Positions 1-5,178 of a DNA stretch of 5,178 nucleotides are shown piece by piece. Within the stretch, counting starts at the first letter, position 1, and each line of letters starts with the position of its first letter. The notes under the pieces are model-generated. The model searched no databases, was not told the origin of the DNA, and saw only the letters and a list, made by a program, of their open reading frames with translations. Origin of the DNA: Frankiales bacterium (lineage in GTDB: Bacteria > Actinomycetota > Actinomycetes > JAFAQI01). The translations under genes and the position numbers were made by a program. Where the stretch lies: the NCBI GenBank assembly GCA_019246495.1, contig JAFAQI010000062.1, positions 1 to 5,178 on the forward strand, given 5' to 3'.

Positions 1-163
1 GCTCCTGACGGCGCAGCTCCGCCGCACAGTCCGGGCAACGCTTGACGTGCGCCCGGACGACTCGCGCGCCCCACCCGGTGAGCTCGCCGCTGACGAGGAA
101 CGGCAGCTGCGACTGCGCCTCCCGGCAGAACCGGGGCGCGTCGCCGCCCGCCTGCTCCGTCAT
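1..163 (-). CDS. Anti-sigma factor with N-terminal zinc finger (ZAS/zf-HC2 type), 5' part only
   Basis: This is the N-terminal 54 residues of an anti-sigma factor; the rest lies beyond the left edge. Such proteins hold their partner ECF sigma factor inactive until a signal releases it. The visible part carries C13, H39, C43 and C46, that is, the HxxxCxxC zinc-binding motif (HVKRCPDC) plus an upstream cysteine 26 residues before the histidine. This is the same spacing I recall for Streptomyces RsrA (C11, H37, C41, C44). The ATG (161-163) overlaps the TGA of the upstream sigma gene (160-162) as ATGA, which implies translational coupling and near-equal synthesis of the pair. Whether a transmembrane helix and an extracytoplasmic sensor domain follow cannot be seen, so soluble (redox-type) and membrane-bound forms are both open. 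The family call is firm; the signal sensed is unknown. Confidence 0.86.
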   Translation of the reverse strand, partial: MTEQAGGDAPRFCREAQSQLPFLVSGELTGWGARVVRAHVKRCPDCAAELRRQE

Positions 164-753
164 CCGCGCGCACCTCCCTCTGCCGGCTCGGCGCCGAGAA
201 TTGTCGCCCGCAGCCGGGCATGCGCGCGATGCAGCCGAACTTTCACAACAGTCTCCGTTACGCCGAGCAACTCCGCGACCTCGCGCGTCGACAAGCCCTC
301 GATGTCGCGGAGGACGACAACGGCGCGGGCGTCCTCCGGAAGCTTGGCGAGCGCTGCTTCCGACCGCGCCACGAGGTCGGCGGTCACAGCGCGCTCGTCG
401 GGTGCGTCGCGCATCGACACCAGCTCGACGTCGTCGCCCGGCAAGGCGAACGGCGTGCCGCCGGCGACCATGCCGGTCGCCCGTGCCTTGGACCGCCGGC
501 GAAGTGCGGTGAGGCACACGTTGACCGTGACCCGGTGCAGCCAGGTGCCGAATGCGGAGTCGCCGCGGAACCCCAGCACCGATCGCATCACGCGGACAAA
601 CACCTCCTGGGTCGCATCGGCCGCTTCGTCAGGGTCGGCGAGCATGCGCCGGCACAACGCGTAGACATCGGCGTAGGTCGCGCGGATCAATGCGTCGAGC
701 GCGTCGGGCTCACCGCGTTGGCACGCCTTGACCAGCGCCGGGTCGACATCCAT
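160..753 (-). CDS. ECF-family RNA polymerase sigma factor (sigma-70 regions 2 and 4)
   Basis: This 197-residue protein directs RNA polymerase to a specialised promoter set. Region 2 spans about residues 19-88. It includes the core-binding stretch DEAADATQEVFVRV (42-55) and the -10-reading helix with FGTWLHRVTVNVCLTALRRR (68-87). A linker of about 45 residues follows. Region 4 (about 135-184) contains LPEDARAVVVLRDIEGLSTREVAELLG and a helix-turn-helix ending KVRLHRAHARLR, which reads the -35 element. Length and two-domain build are those of a classical ECF sigma factor with no C-terminal extension. The ATG at 751-753 begins the conserved N-terminus; a GGAGGT lies 8 nt upstream. The stop overlaps the start of the anti-sigma gene. 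The likely promoter at 757-788 resembles one facing the other way at 811-842, which suggests autoregulation. The ECF subgroup cannot be assigned by eye. Nothing shows it is SigR, and the putative promoter does not look like the SigR consensus. Confidence 0.95.
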   Translation of the reverse strand: MDVDPALVKACQRGEPDALDALIRATYADVYALCRRMLADPDEAADATQEVFVRVMRSVLGFRGDSAFGTWLHRVTVNVCLTALRRRSKARATGMVAGGTPFALPGDDVELVSMRDAPDERAVTADLVARSEAALAKLPEDARAVVVLRDIEGLSTREVAELLGVTETVVKVRLHRAHARLRATILGAEPAEGGARG

Positions 754-756
754 CGC

Positions 757-788
757 GTTAGACCTCCGCGCCGCGGCCGCGTTACCGC
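757..788 (-). promoter_or_regulatory. Candidate ECF-type promoter of the sigma/anti-sigma operon
   Basis: Read on the minus strand, GCGGTAAC (788-781) is followed after 16 nt by GGTCTAAC (764-757). The GTAAC and GGTCTAA cores look like the -35 (GGAAC-like) and -10 (CGTC/GTCTA-like) elements of ECF sigma factors, at a normal spacing. The copy facing the opposite way at 811-842 matches at 14 of 16 defined positions. The start of transcription would fall at or within a few bases of the ATG at 753, giving a leaderless or nearly leaderless mRNA. That the sigma factor encoded here recognises it is inference. Confidence 0.5.
762..767 (-). promoter_or_regulatory. Shine-Dalgarno sequence of the sigma-factor gene (GGAGGT)
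   Basis: GGAGGT lies 8 nt before the ATG at 751-753 and is a good ribosome binding site supporting that start. It overlaps the candidate -10 element (757-764), so it could be used only on transcripts that begin further upstream. If the 757-788 promoter is used, the site is not transcribed. Confidence 0.6.
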
Positions 789-792
789 TGCT

Positions 793-803
793 GAAAAAAG
801 ATT
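793..803. promoter_or_regulatory. A-tract between the two divergent candidate promoters
   Basis: The run GAAAAAAGATT is the only AT-rich patch in the intergenic region. It spans the symmetry centre (799.5) of the two divergent elements, so it lies directly upstream of both -35 boxes. This is where an UP element or a DNA-bending tract would act. Its presence is seen; the role is inferred. It is not preceded on either strand by a strong GC-rich stem, so I do not read it as a terminator. Confidence 0.3.
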
Positions 804-810
804 GCCTCGG

Positions 811-842
811 GCTGTAACCAAGCGTCGTACGCCTGGTCGAAC
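811..842 (+). promoter_or_regulatory. Candidate ECF-type promoter of the small membrane-protein gene
   Basis: GCTGTAAC (811-818), a 16-nt spacer and GGTCGAAC (835-842) form a bipartite element. It matches the divergent copy on the other strand in sequence and spacing, differing at one base in each half. Transcription should begin near 847-850, leaving a leader of about 35-38 nt that contains the strong ribosome binding site at 871-877. Shared control with the sigma operon is inferred from the identical architecture. Confidence 0.5.
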
Positions 843-870
843 TTGGGTGTGCGGCGCGCCGTGCGTCGCG

Positions 871-877
871 AAGGAGG
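871..877 (+). promoter_or_regulatory. Ribosome binding site AAGGAGG deciding the start at 885
   Basis: AAGGAGG ends 7 nt before the ATG at 885-887. It is the best Shine-Dalgarno match in the window and settles the start of the small membrane-protein gene against a TTG in the same frame at 843. Confidence 0.85.
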
Positions 878-884
878 CAACGAG

Positions 885-1199
885 ATGTACGCGTTCGTCG
901 TGTTCGTGGGCCTGGCGCTCGCGCTCGCCGTCGTCGGCGAGGTGCTCGACGAGGTGCTGCCCATCAAGGCTCCGAAGGCGCTCACCACGACCGTCACGGT
1001 CGGTGTGGCAATCCTCGGCGCATGGGCGATCGACTACTCGGTCTTCCGGGCGTTCGGTCAGCCGCTTCGGGCGAGCTGGGAGAACCCGGTCGTGACCGGC
1101 ATCGTGCTGGTCGGCGCGGGTGAGTTCCTCCGCGCGGTCGCCGGCAACCTCGGGTTCTCGATCTCGCTCGGCAACCGGGACCGACACAAGACCGCCTGA
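885..1199 (+). CDS. Small predicted membrane protein of unknown function, three helices
   Basis: I do not recognise this 104-residue protein. It has three hydrophobic stretches, about residues 1-18 (opening MYAFVVFVGLALALAVVG), 35-54 and 67-85. An acidic patch follows the first (E19, D22, E23), W65-E66-N67-P68 precedes the third, and the C-terminal tail is polar and basic (NRDRHKTA). No catalytic motif or cysteine is present. The size and number of helices recall holin-like or other small integral membrane proteins, but no signature supports a specific family. The start at 885 is fixed by a strong ribosome binding site; the TTG at 843 would add 14 residues with an arginine-rich start. The gene is divergent from the ECF sigma operon and seems to share its promoter type, so a role in the envelope stress response that the sigma factor governs is plausible. 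That link is inference only. Confidence 0.78.
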   Translation: MYAFVVFVGLALALAVVGEVLDEVLPIKAPKALTTTVTVGVAILGAWAIDYSVFRAFGQPLRASWENPVVTGIVLVGAGEFLRAVAGNLGFSISLGNRDRHKTA

Positions 1200-1223
1200 C
1201 GATCAGGCGTTCCCCGCCGCGAA

Positions 1224-1262
1224 CTGCCCGCCGTACCGGATTCCCCTCGGTGCGGCGGGCAG
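1224..1262. terminator. Bidirectional hairpin terminator between convergent genes
   Basis: CTGCCCGCCGTACCG (1224-1238) and CGGTGCGGCGGGCAG (1248-1262) form a 15-bp stem with a single U·G wobble in the plus-strand RNA and a 9-nt loop. It sits in the 74-bp gap between the stop of the membrane-protein gene and the stop of ppa. No T-run follows on either strand. This matches the U-less hairpin terminators often proposed in high-GC actinobacteria. It could serve both genes, but is slightly better paired in the plus-strand transcript; the minus strand has an A/C mismatch instead of the wobble. Confidence 0.75.
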
Positions 1263-1273
1263 CCGCATGTCGG

Positions 1274-1765
1274 TCAGTGCTCGCCGGCGTCGATCAACCG
1301 CCGCCGCGAGTTCTCGATCTCGGCCTCGGCCTCGACCCGGCCGCACCAGTGCGCACCCTCGACGCTCTTGCCGGGCTCGAGGTCCTTGTAGACCTCGAAG
1401 AAGTGCTGGATCTCCAGCCGGTCGAACTCCGGCAGGTGATGGATGTCGCGCAGGTGCTCCTGGCGAGGGTCGTTCGCGGGAACGCAGAGCACCTTGTCAT
1501 CGCCACCGGCCTCGTCCTGCATGCGGAACATGCCGATCGCGCGGCAGAGGATCAGGCAGCCAGGAAACGTCGGCTCTGACAGCAGCACGAGAGCATCGAG
1601 CGGGTCGCCATCCGCACCGAGCGTGTTCTCGACGAACCCGTAGTCGGCCGGGTACTGCGTCGCGGTGAACAGCGTGCGGTCCAACCGGATGCGCCCGCTC
1701 ACGTGGTCCATCTCGTATTTGTTGCGCTGCCCTTTCGGGATCTCGATGGTGACGTCGAACTCCAC
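1274..1765 (-). CDS. ppa: Inorganic pyrophosphatase (family I, soluble)
   Basis: The enzyme hydrolyses pyrophosphate to two phosphates in the cytoplasm and so pulls DNA, RNA and protein synthesis forward. The 163-residue product opens with [17 protein letters not shown], close to actinobacterial Ppa. It contains the family signature DGDPLD (52-57), whose aspartates bind the catalytic metal ions. Also present are YPADYGF (38-44), [10 protein letters not shown] (87-96) and [13 protein letters not shown] (121-133). Its length equals the family norm (about 160-170). I chose GTG at 1763-1765 because the conserved N-terminus begins there. No clear ribosome binding site precedes it, so initiation may be leaderless or on a short leader. 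It is divergent from dac with 48 bp between starts, as I recall for ppa and the dac-like gene in mycobacteria. The frame stays open far upstream, but that is antisense to dac and not coding. Confidence 0.97.
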   Translation of the reverse strand: MEFDVTIEIPKGQRNKYEMDHVSGRIRLDRTLFTATQYPADYGFVENTLGADGDPLDALVLLSEPTFPGCLILCRAIGMFRMQDEAGGDDKVLCVPANDPRQEHLRDIHHLPEFDRLEIQHFFEVYKDLEPGKSVEGAHWCGRVEAEAEIENSRRRLIDAGEH

Positions 1766-1776
1766 CTCACTAGTGT
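1748..1776 (+). promoter_or_regulatory. Candidate housekeeping promoter for dac
   Basis: TAGTGT (1771-1776) fits the actinobacterial -10 pattern TANNNT. GGTGAC (1748-1753), 17 nt upstream, is a weak -35 match. Transcription would begin around 1782-1783, about 31 nt before the GTG of dac. The -35 lies inside the ppa coding region. The -10 overlaps the palindrome CACTAGTG (1768-1775). Confidence 0.3.
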
Positions 1777-1777
1777 C
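1772..1777 (-). promoter_or_regulatory. Weak candidate -10 for ppa
   Basis: On the minus strand GACACT (1777-1772) ends 6 nt before the GTG at 1765, the spacing of a leaderless actinobacterial promoter. It departs from TANNNT at the first base and I find no good -35. It overlaps the dac -10 candidate on the other strand, so the two genes may compete for one short promoter region. Confidence 0.2.
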
Positions 1778-1801
1778 CCGAATGCTCGTTGTCGACAGGT
1801 C

Positions 1802-1808
1802 GGGAGGG
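1802..1808 (+). promoter_or_regulatory. Ribosome binding site GGGAGGG deciding the dac start
   Basis: GGGAGGG ends 5 nt before the GTG at 1814-1816. It sets the start so that the product begins with a short basic segment and then a hydrophobic helix, as expected for an exported carboxypeptidase. Starts further upstream in the frame would run into ppa on the other strand. Confidence 0.7.
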
Positions 1809-1813
1809 CATGC

Positions 1814-3154
1814 GTGGGCCGCCGGTGGCAGCTCGCCACTGTCGTGGTCGTCCTCCTCGCCGCGACGTTGGCCGGTGGGGGATATCTGCTGACCCGCGCC
1901 CGTACGTCGGCGCCGCGACACCGACCGACGGTCGTGGCCAGCCCGCCCGTCGCTCTTCCGGCACTGCGGGCAGCGGCAGTTCCGACCCCGTCGGTCCTCC
2001 GGACTTTGTTGCGCCGGCAGACCTCCGCCGCCGCGCTGGGCGCATCGCTGTCCGGTCTTGTCGTCGACGCGCGCACCGGGCAGGTGCTGTTCGCGCGTGG
2101 GGCGGATGTGCCGATCCCGCCGGCGTCGACCGTCAAGCTGCTCACGGCGTTGGCGGCACTCGATGCGCTCGGCCCGGGCGCAACACTGCCGACCCGCGTC
2201 GCGGTCAGCGGACGCACGCTGTATCTCGTCGGCGGCGGGGACATGACGCTGGCCTCGCGTGCCCGCCGTGGCTACCCCAGAGCCGCGAGCGTGGACCTCC
2301 TCGCCCGGCGGACTGCGGCGGCCGTCGTCGGGAGGGGACCGTTCCGGCTCCGGTACGACGCCGGCGCGTGGCCGTCGTTCACGTTGCCGCCGGGATGGAA
2401 CACCGGCTATCTCTCCGCCGGCGACGTGTCTCGCTTGAGCCCGCTCGAGGTCGACGAGGCACGGCTGCGGCCGAACCAGACGCAACGGTTCGGTGACCCA
2501 GCCGCCGCCGCCGCGTCCGCGTTTGCCCGCGCGCTCGCCCGCGCCGGTGTCGTCGTGCGCGGTCGCAGCAGCGCGGCGGTCCTGCCTGCCGCCGTCCGTC
2601 CGGTCGCGACCGTGCAGTCGCCGCCGGTCGCCGCGCTCGTGCAGCGGCTGCTCACCGTCAGCGACAACGACCTGGCCGAGTCGCTGGGCCGCGCGGTCGC
2701 CGTCCATGACGGCCTGCCGCCGACATCCGCTGGTGCGGCCACCGCGGTCAGCCGCTATGTCGCGTCTCTCGGTCTGCCCACGGCCGGACTCCATCTCTAC
2801 GACGCCAGCGGGCTGTCGCGACTCGACCGCGTGACGGCGAGGCTGCTCGTCGCCGCCGTGCGGCTGGCGCAGCAACGACCGGCCATGCGCGCCGTCATCC
2901 TCGGCCTTCCGATTGCGGGGGCGACCGGAACGCTGGCCCAGCGCTACCGCCGCGGCGCCACCGCGACCGGAGCCGGAGGAAGCCGGGTCAAGACCGGGAC
3001 TCTGGCGGGCGTGTCCGCCGTCGCCGGCCAGGTCGTCGACGCCGACGGCCGGCTGCTCGACCTCGCGTTCGTGACCGACACCGCCGGACTTCCCACCGCG
3101 GCCGAGCAGGCCCTCGACCGGCTCGTCGCGACCGTGGCCTCCTGCGGCTGCTGA
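1814..3154 (+). CDS. dacB: D-alanyl-D-alanine carboxypeptidase/endopeptidase (PBP4, peptidase family S13)
   Basis: This 446-residue low-molecular-weight penicillin-binding protein removes the terminal D-alanine from peptidoglycan stem peptides, or cuts cross-links, outside the membrane. A basic start (GRRW) and a hydrophobic helix at about 8-26 form a signal peptide or membrane anchor. All three active-site motifs are present: SxxK as STVK (nucleophile S105, K108), SxN as SDN (283-285) and KTG (393-395). Other S13 landmarks are [13 protein letters not shown] (about 136-148), [13 protein letters not shown] (about 331-343) and the [14 protein letters not shown] block (about 365-378). The spacing between the SxxK and SxN motifs (about 175 residues) fits the family's large inserted domain. 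The only cysteines are the C-terminal CGC pair (444, 446). It matches in motif and position the gene Rv3627c that I recall next to ppa in Mycobacterium tuberculosis. Symbol by family; substrate preference is not visible. Confidence 0.94.
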   Translation: MGRRWQLATVVVVLLAATLAGGGYLLTRARTSAPRHRPTVVASPPVALPALRAAAVPTPSVLRTLLRRQTSAAALGASLSGLVVDARTGQVLFARGADVPIPPASTVKLLTALAALDALGPGATLPTRVAVSGRTLYLVGGGDMTLASRARRGYPRAASVDLLARRTAAAVVGRGPFRLRYDAGAWPSFTLPPGWNTGYLSAGDVSRLSPLEVDEARLRPNQTQRFGDPAAAAASAFARALARAGVVVRGRSSAAVLPAAVRPVATVQSPPVAALVQRLLTVSDNDLAESLGRAVAVHDGLPPTSAGAATAVSRYVASLGLPTAGLHLYDASGLSRLDRVTARLLVAAVRLAQQRPAMRAVILGLPIAGATGTLAQRYRRGATATGAGGSRVKTGTLAGVSAVAGQVVDADGRLLDLAFVTDTAGLPTAAEQALDRLVATVASCGC

Positions 3155-3175
3155 GCCGCCGGCCGGCCCGCGACG

Positions 3176-3181
3176 TAGCGT
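3176..3181 (+). promoter_or_regulatory. Candidate leaderless promoter -10 (TAGCGT) of the zincin-like gene
   Basis: TAGCGT fits TANNNT and ends exactly 6 nt before the GTG at 3188, so transcription would begin at or next to the start codon. No Shine-Dalgarno sequence precedes this GTG, which agrees with leaderless initiation. No convincing -35 is seen, as is common for this promoter type. The gene could also be read through from dac, 33 bp upstream. Confidence 0.4.
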
Positions 3182-3187
3182 GGTCGG

Positions 3188-4276
3188 GTGCAGCTCATCG
3201 ACTGGCGGGTCGCGACCGCAACGGCGACCAGGCTGGTGCCGCCCGGCCCGCGGCTGCCGCTCGCCGAGGCGGTCGCCACGGTCGAGGACCTGCGCCGCCG
3301 CGCCGCCGAGGCTGATGGTCACGTCCGCCGCTACACCGGGCTCGACGTCCCCGCCGACCCATCCGCGGTCGCGGTCGTCGACCGGCCGGAGTGGATCCGC
3401 TCCAACGTCGAGGGCTTCCGCACGCTCGTCGATCCGATGCTCGAGTCGTTGAGCAGCAGCCGCAGCCTGTCGTTCGGTCCGGTGGCCGCGACCGTGGGCC
3501 CGAAGGCGACCGGTGCCGAGGTCGGAGCCCTGCTCGCCTACCTCGCCACCCGCGTGCTCGGGCAGTTCGAGCTCCTCGGACCGCCGCCCGGCGAAGGCGG
3601 CGCAGCCGGCCGGCTGACGCTGGTGGCCCCCAACGTCGTCGCCACCGAACGCGCGATGGGCGTCCACCCTGGCGACTTCCGGCTGTGGGTGTGCCTGCAC
3701 GAGGTGACCCACCGGACGCAGTTCGCCGCGGCACCCTGGTTGCACGACCACGTGCGCTCACTGCTGCGCGACTACCTCACCGCGGCGGACCTCGACCCGG
3801 CCGCGCTGCTCGGTCGCCTGCGGAGCGCGGCCGGCTCCCTCGGGGCGGTCGTCCGCGGCGGTTCCGAGCTGTCGCTGCTCGAGCTCGTCCAGACACCCGA
3901 GCAGCGCGCGGTGCTCGACCGGGTGACCGGGCTCATGAGCCTGCTCGAAGGCCACGCCGATGTCGTCATGGACGGGGTCGGCCCGGACGTCGTACCCAGC
4001 GTCGAACAGATCCGCAGCCGATTCGAGGGCCGGCGCCGGTCGGGCAACCCGGTCGAGCGGATGCTGCGCCGGCTGTTCGGCATCGAGATGAAAATGAAGC
4101 AGTACGCCGAAGGGGCGGCTTTCGTCCGTGCCGTCGTCGACCGGGTCGGCATGGCCGGACTCAACCGGGTGTGGGCATCGCCCGACCTGCTGCCCGACGC
4201 CGCCGAGATCCGGGCGCCACAGCGATGGCTGACCCGCGTCGCCGAGCCGCCGGCCTTGCCCGCGGTCAACGACTGA
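3188..4276 (+). CDS. Zincin-like putative metalloprotease (DUF2342 / F420 biosynthesis-associated family)
   Basis: This 362-residue protein belongs to an actinobacterial family annotated as zinc-dependent metalloprotease, putative hydrolase or 'coenzyme F420 biosynthesis-associated' protein (compare Rv3626c). Its true substrate is not established. The zinc-binding HExxH appears as HEVTH (171-175) in the block [14 protein letters not shown]. Glutamate E172 would be the catalytic base. [11 protein letters not shown] (252-262) is the likely third-ligand segment. Further conserved-looking stretches are IDWRVAT at the N-terminus, LVAPNV (145-150) and [13 protein letters not shown] (301-313). There is no signal peptide or membrane helix, so it should be cytoplasmic. 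I chose GTG at 3188 because the family N-terminus (QLIDW) starts there. It lies 33 bp after dac and 7 bp before tilS, and this order is conserved in the phylum as I recall. The F420 label rests on co-occurrence across genomes, not on chemistry. Confidence 0.88.
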   Translation: MQLIDWRVATATATRLVPPGPRLPLAEAVATVEDLRRRAAEADGHVRRYTGLDVPADPSAVAVVDRPEWIRSNVEGFRTLVDPMLESLSSSRSLSFGPVAATVGPKATGAEVGALLAYLATRVLGQFELLGPPPGEGGAAGRLTLVAPNVVATERAMGVHPGDFRLWVCLHEVTHRTQFAAAPWLHDHVRSLLRDYLTAADLDPAALLGRLRSAAGSLGAVVRGGSELSLLELVQTPEQRAVLDRVTGLMSLLEGHADVVMDGVGPDVVPSVEQIRSRFEGRRRSGNPVERMLRRLFGIEMKMKQYAEGAAFVRAVVDRVGMAGLNRVWASPDLLPDAAEIRAPQRWLTRVAEPPALPAVND

Positions 4277-4283
4277 GCCGGCG

Positions 4284-5178
4284 ATGCGCCTGCACCCCGC
4301 CGTCGCCCGGACCCGTCGCGAGGTCCGGGACACGTTGCGGATCGCAGTCGACGCGGGCCAGGTGTCGAGCGGCGGGCTGGTGCTCGCCGGCGTCTCGGGC
4401 GGCCCGGACTCGCTCGCCCTTGCCGCCGCGCTGAGCCGGGTGGCCGACCGGCTCGGTCTGCGCGCCGGCGCCGTCGTCGTCGACCACCAGCTCCAGCCGG
4501 GATCGGCCTCGGTCGCCGCGACCGTCGGCGAGCGGTGCCGGGATCTCGGGCTGGACCCGGTCGTCGTGCGCGCCGTGCAGGTCGGCCGGTCGGGCGGGCC
4601 GGAGGGGGCCGCCCGGACCGCGCGCCTGTCGGCGCTGCGTGCCGCCGCGGGCGAACTCGACGCCGACGCCGTCCTGCTCGGCCACACGCTCGACGACCAA
4701 GCTGAGACCGTGCTGCTGGGCCTCGGCCGAGGCTCGGGCGCGCGCTCGCTGTCCGGCATGGCGCCGGTGACGACCTGGCGCGGCTTGGTCCTGCTGCGCC
4801 CGCTGCTGCGGGTACGCCGCTCGGAGACCGCGGCCGCATGCGAGGCGCTCGGGCTGCCGGTCTGGCACGACCCGATGAACGCGGACGACGGCTACGCACG
4901 CGTGCGGGTCCGGCACAATGCGCTGCCGGCGCTGGAACGCGCGCTCGGTCCGGGCGTCGCCGAGGCGCTCGCCCGCACCGCCGCCCTGCTGCGCGATGAC
5001 GCTGACGCGCTCGACGGCTGGGCCGACACGGCGGCCACCGAGCTCTCGCCCGACCGCCTTGCCGAGCTTCCCGCCGCCGTACGCCGACGAGTCCTGCGCA
5101 GTGCAGCGGTTGCGGCGGGCGCTCCGCCGGGCCAGCTCAGCGCGCGCCACGTCGACGCCCTCGACGGGCTCGTCGTCC
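4284..5178 (+). CDS. tilS: tRNA(Ile)-lysidine synthase, 3' end beyond the window
   Basis: TilS joins lysine to C34 of the tRNA-Ile CAU anticodon using ATP. This switches the tRNA from methionine to isoleucine identity and lets it read AUA; the enzyme is essential in most bacteria. The visible 298 residues include the ATP-binding PP-loop SGGPDS (38-43), [11 protein letters not shown] (64-74), [20 protein letters not shown] (133-152), LRPLL (171-175), WHDPMN (194-199) and [13 protein letters not shown] (206-218). These make up the N-terminal catalytic domain and the start of the C-terminal region. Actinobacterial TilS is about 320-340 residues as I recall, so only a short tail is missing. The ATG at 4284 follows the previous stop by 7 nt without a clear ribosome binding site, which suggests co-transcription and reinitiation. 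hpt and ftsH would be expected downstream. Sometimes labelled mesJ in older annotations. Confidence 0.96.
   Translation, partial: MRLHPAVARTRREVRDTLRIAVDAGQVSSGGLVLAGVSGGPDSLALAAALSRVADRLGLRAGAVVVDHQLQPGSASVAATVGERCRDLGLDPVVVRAVQVGRSGGPEGAARTARLSALRAAAGELDADAVLLGHTLDDQAETVLLGLGRGSGARSLSGMAPVTTWRGLVLLRPLLRVRRSETAAACEALGLPVWHDPMNADDGYARVRVRHNALPALERALGPGVAEALARTAALLRDDADALDGWADTAATELSPDRLAELPAAVRRRVLRSAAVAAGAPPGQLSARHVDALDGLVV

Noticed and set aside
793..810. A-tract next to GCCTCGGGC as a minus-strand terminator
   Set aside because: The possible stem is only about 3 bp, and no minus-strand gene upstream of it would need terminating.
843..884. TTG start at 843 for the small membrane protein
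   Set aside because: AAGGAGG at 871-877 positions the ATG at 885. The longer form would place an Arg-rich segment ahead of a natural N-terminal helix and would start upstream of the predicted mRNA start.
220..1095. A 291-codon plus-strand frame crossing the sigma gene, the intergenic region and the membrane-protein gene
   Set aside because: It is antisense to the well-supported sigma factor, has no domain, and spans the divergent promoter region.
1703..1813. GTG at 1703 as start of the dac gene
   Set aside because: It would overlap ppa, adds no family sequence, and buries the signal helix 44 residues in; the GTG at 1814 has a GGGAGGG site.
3158..3167. Palindrome GCCGGCCGGC after the dac stop as a terminator
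   Set aside because: The 10-bp self-complementary run leaves no proper loop, has no T-run, and terminating here would cut a conserved gene run. GC palindromes of this size are expected by chance here.
1274..3751. An 825-codon open frame on the minus strand running through ppa and antisense to dac and the zincin-like gene
   Set aside because: Only the last 163 residues resemble a protein (Ppa). The rest is low-complexity Arg/Gly/Ala-rich sequence opposite genes with clear motifs, as expected for antisense frames in very GC-rich DNA.
3758..5150. Long minus-strand frames opposite the zincin-like gene and tilS
   Set aside because: Composition is Arg/Pro/Ser/Ala-rich with no motif, while the plus strand encodes recognisable HEVTH and SGGPDS proteins.

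Overview
The window is very GC-rich and compact, with GTG starts and few Shine-Dalgarno sites. It carries the gene order ppa / D-Ala-D-Ala carboxypeptidase / F420-associated zincin / tilS. From memory of mycobacterial and Streptomyces genomes, this block leads on to hpt and ftsH. Together these point to a high-GC actinobacterium (Actinomycetota), chromosomal DNA. I cannot place it to genus.

Layout. Positions 1-753 (minus strand) hold a two-gene stress-response unit: an ECF sigma factor followed, with an ATGA start/stop overlap, by a zinc-finger anti-sigma factor cut by the left edge. A 131-bp intergenic region (754-884) separates this unit from a divergent gene (885-1199, plus strand) for a small unknown membrane protein. 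A long hairpin at 1224-1262 lies where that gene converges with ppa (inorganic pyrophosphatase, 1274-1765, minus). A 48-bp divergent gap separates ppa from a plus-strand run: dac (1814-3154, PBP4-type carboxypeptidase), a zincin-like protein with an HEVTH motif (3188-4276) and tilS (4284 to the right edge, incomplete).

How the parts work together. The left module should sense a cell-envelope or redox signal through the anti-sigma factor and release the sigma factor. The intergenic region has a feature I find striking: both strands carry the same bipartite element, GCKGTAAC-N16-GGTCKAAC. The two copies are exactly divergent and share one centre of symmetry, with an A-tract at the middle. The simplest reading is that the sigma factor drives its own operon and the divergent membrane-protein gene. 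The right-hand block is conserved housekeeping: pyrophosphate removal, peptidoglycan trimming, tRNA-Ile modification and an uncharacterised putative metalloprotease.

No RNA genes, insertion sequences, CRISPR arrays or phage genes were seen. There is no gene-free stretch over 300 bases. I see no wholly new system; the best lead is the symmetric divergent promoter region and the unknown membrane protein it appears to serve.
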